The notes beneath the pieces were generated by a model. It worked only from the letters and a program-made list of their open reading frames with translations. It did not search any database and was not told the DNA's origin. A program made the translations under genes and the position numbers. From the NCBI GenBank assembly GCA_035623515.1, contig DASPTH010000177.1:1-7511 (forward strand): DNA of 7,511 nt. Direction: 5' to 3'. This document shows, piece after piece, positions 7,006 through 7,511 of the stretch. Position 1 is the stretch's first letter. Every line of letters starts with the position of its first letter. The DNA is from DASPTH01 sp035623515 (GTDB lineage Bacteria > Actinomycetota > Acidimicrobiia > IMCC26256 > DASPTH01).

Positions 7006-7511
7006 ATGACGACGATCGCGGGTGCTCACGCCATCGTGACCGGAGGCTCGAGCGGCATCGGGCTGGCGACGGCGTGCCTCCTCGCGCGCTCGGGCGCGCG
7101 CGTCTCGCTCGTGGCGCGCGACGAGGCGCGCCTCGAGGACGCGGCGCGCCTCGTCGCGGCGGAGCGGTCCGTCGAAGATCCGTCGGCGATGGTCGGCATG
7201 GCGAGCGCCGACGTGTGCGACCCCGTGGCCCTGTCGGCCGCCGTCGACCGGCTCACCGAGGGCCTCGGCCCGTGCGACATCCTCCTGTGCGCGGCAGGAG
7301 GTGCCCACCCGGGCTACTTCGCCGAACTCGGCGACGCCGTCTTCCACGAGCAGATCGACGTCGACTACTTCGGCACGTTGCACGCGGTGCGGGCGGTGGT
7401 GCCCACGATGGTCGCCCGCGGGCGGGGCCACCTGGTGCTGGTGTCGTCGACGGCTGGGCTCATCGGCGTGTTCGGCTACAGCGCGTACGCGCCGGCGAAG
7501 TACGCGGTGCG
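7006..7511 (+). CDS. Short-chain dehydrogenase/reductase, 3-ketodihydrosphingosine reductase-like, N-terminal part (3' end outside window)
   Basis: From the ATG at 7006 the frame is open to the window end, giving 168 whole codons. The Rossmann nucleotide site is TGGSSGIG at 12-19. LVAR at 35-38 places an Arg after strand 2, which favours NADPH, and D69-V70 is the usual adenine-contact pair. The active site has Ser148 (in VSSTAG), Tyr161 and Lys165 (YAPAK), spaced as in classical SDRs. Two deviations are visible: CAAG at 95-98 where many members have NNAG, and Asp120 in DVDYFGT where the catalytic Asn normally stands. The segment LGPCDILLCAAG, then VDYFGTLHAVRAVVPTM, then VSSTAGLIGVFGYSAYAPAKYAV resembles 3-ketodihydrosphingosine reductases (KDSR/FVT1), but such similarity does not fix the substrate. 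AGGA sits only one base before the ATG, too close for a normal ribosome site, so leaderless initiation is possible. The gene is divergent from the exported hydrolase. Confidence 0.87.
   Translation, partial: MTTIAGAHAIVTGGSSGIGLATACLLARSGARVSLVARDEARLEDAARLVAAERSVEDPSAMVGMASADVCDPVALSAAVDRLTEGLGPCDILLCAAGGAHPGYFAELGDAVFHEQIDVDYFGTLHAVRAVVPTMVARGRGHLVLVSSTAGLIGVFGYSAYAPAKYAV

Noticed and set aside
6853..7431. 192-residue minus-strand frame antisense to the SDR start
   Set aside because: It covers the TGGSSGIG nucleotide site of the SDR on the opposite strand and has no domain pattern. The SDR reading is far better supported.
1..7511. Defence system, mobile element, CRISPR array, tRNA or riboswitch
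   Set aside because: I found no direct-repeat arrays, no transposase or integrase motif, no tRNA-like cloverleaf and no compositional break. All long stretches are explained by five ordinary genes.

Overview
The window is about 70% G+C, with codon third positions almost always G or C. Every gene looks like a normal actinobacterial chromosomal gene. The HelD/HelR-type helicase-like protein, the leader-poor starts and the tight gene packing suggest Actinomycetota, possibly Acidimicrobiia; that narrower placement is a guess from style, not from a marker gene. I see no tRNA, rRNA, CRISPR array, insertion sequence, phage gene or base-composition break.

The layout has four parts. (1) Positions 1-1179 (+) hold the C-terminal half of a HelD-like superfamily 1 ATPase whose beginning lies to the left. 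It is followed after only 9 bases by a complete M3 oligoendopeptidase (PepF type) at 1189-2985 (+). (2) A 65-base gap (2986-3050) with weak hairpins separates this pair from a convergent minus-strand pair. (3) The minus-strand pair is read from right to left. A secreted CocE/NonD (S15-like) serine hydrolase at 4736-6982 is followed by a DUF885 putative metallopeptidase at 3051-4739. Their stop and start codons overlap as ATGA, and a good Shine-Dalgarno lies inside the end of the first gene. (4) A divergent short-chain dehydrogenase/reductase (SDR), resembling 3-ketodihydrosphingosine reductases, starts at 7006 (+) and runs off the right edge. It is only 23 bases from the start chosen for the hydrolase.

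Three of the five genes are predicted peptide or ester hydrolases: cytoplasmic M3, exported S15-like, and DUF885 with no visible export signal. A plausible but unproven reading is a small peptide- or ester-scavenging neighbourhood, with outside cleavage by the S15-like enzyme and inside cleavage by PepF and DUF885. The helicase-like gene belongs to transcription maintenance, and its link to the peptidases is probably only positional.

I looked for an undescribed system and did not find strong evidence of one. The points most worth checking are the translationally coupled exported-hydrolase/DUF885 pair, the N-terminal beta-rich module of the hydrolase, the Asn-to-Asp change in the SDR active site, the inverted repeat in the very short divergent gap, and two perfect 20-22 base palindromes inside coding sequence.
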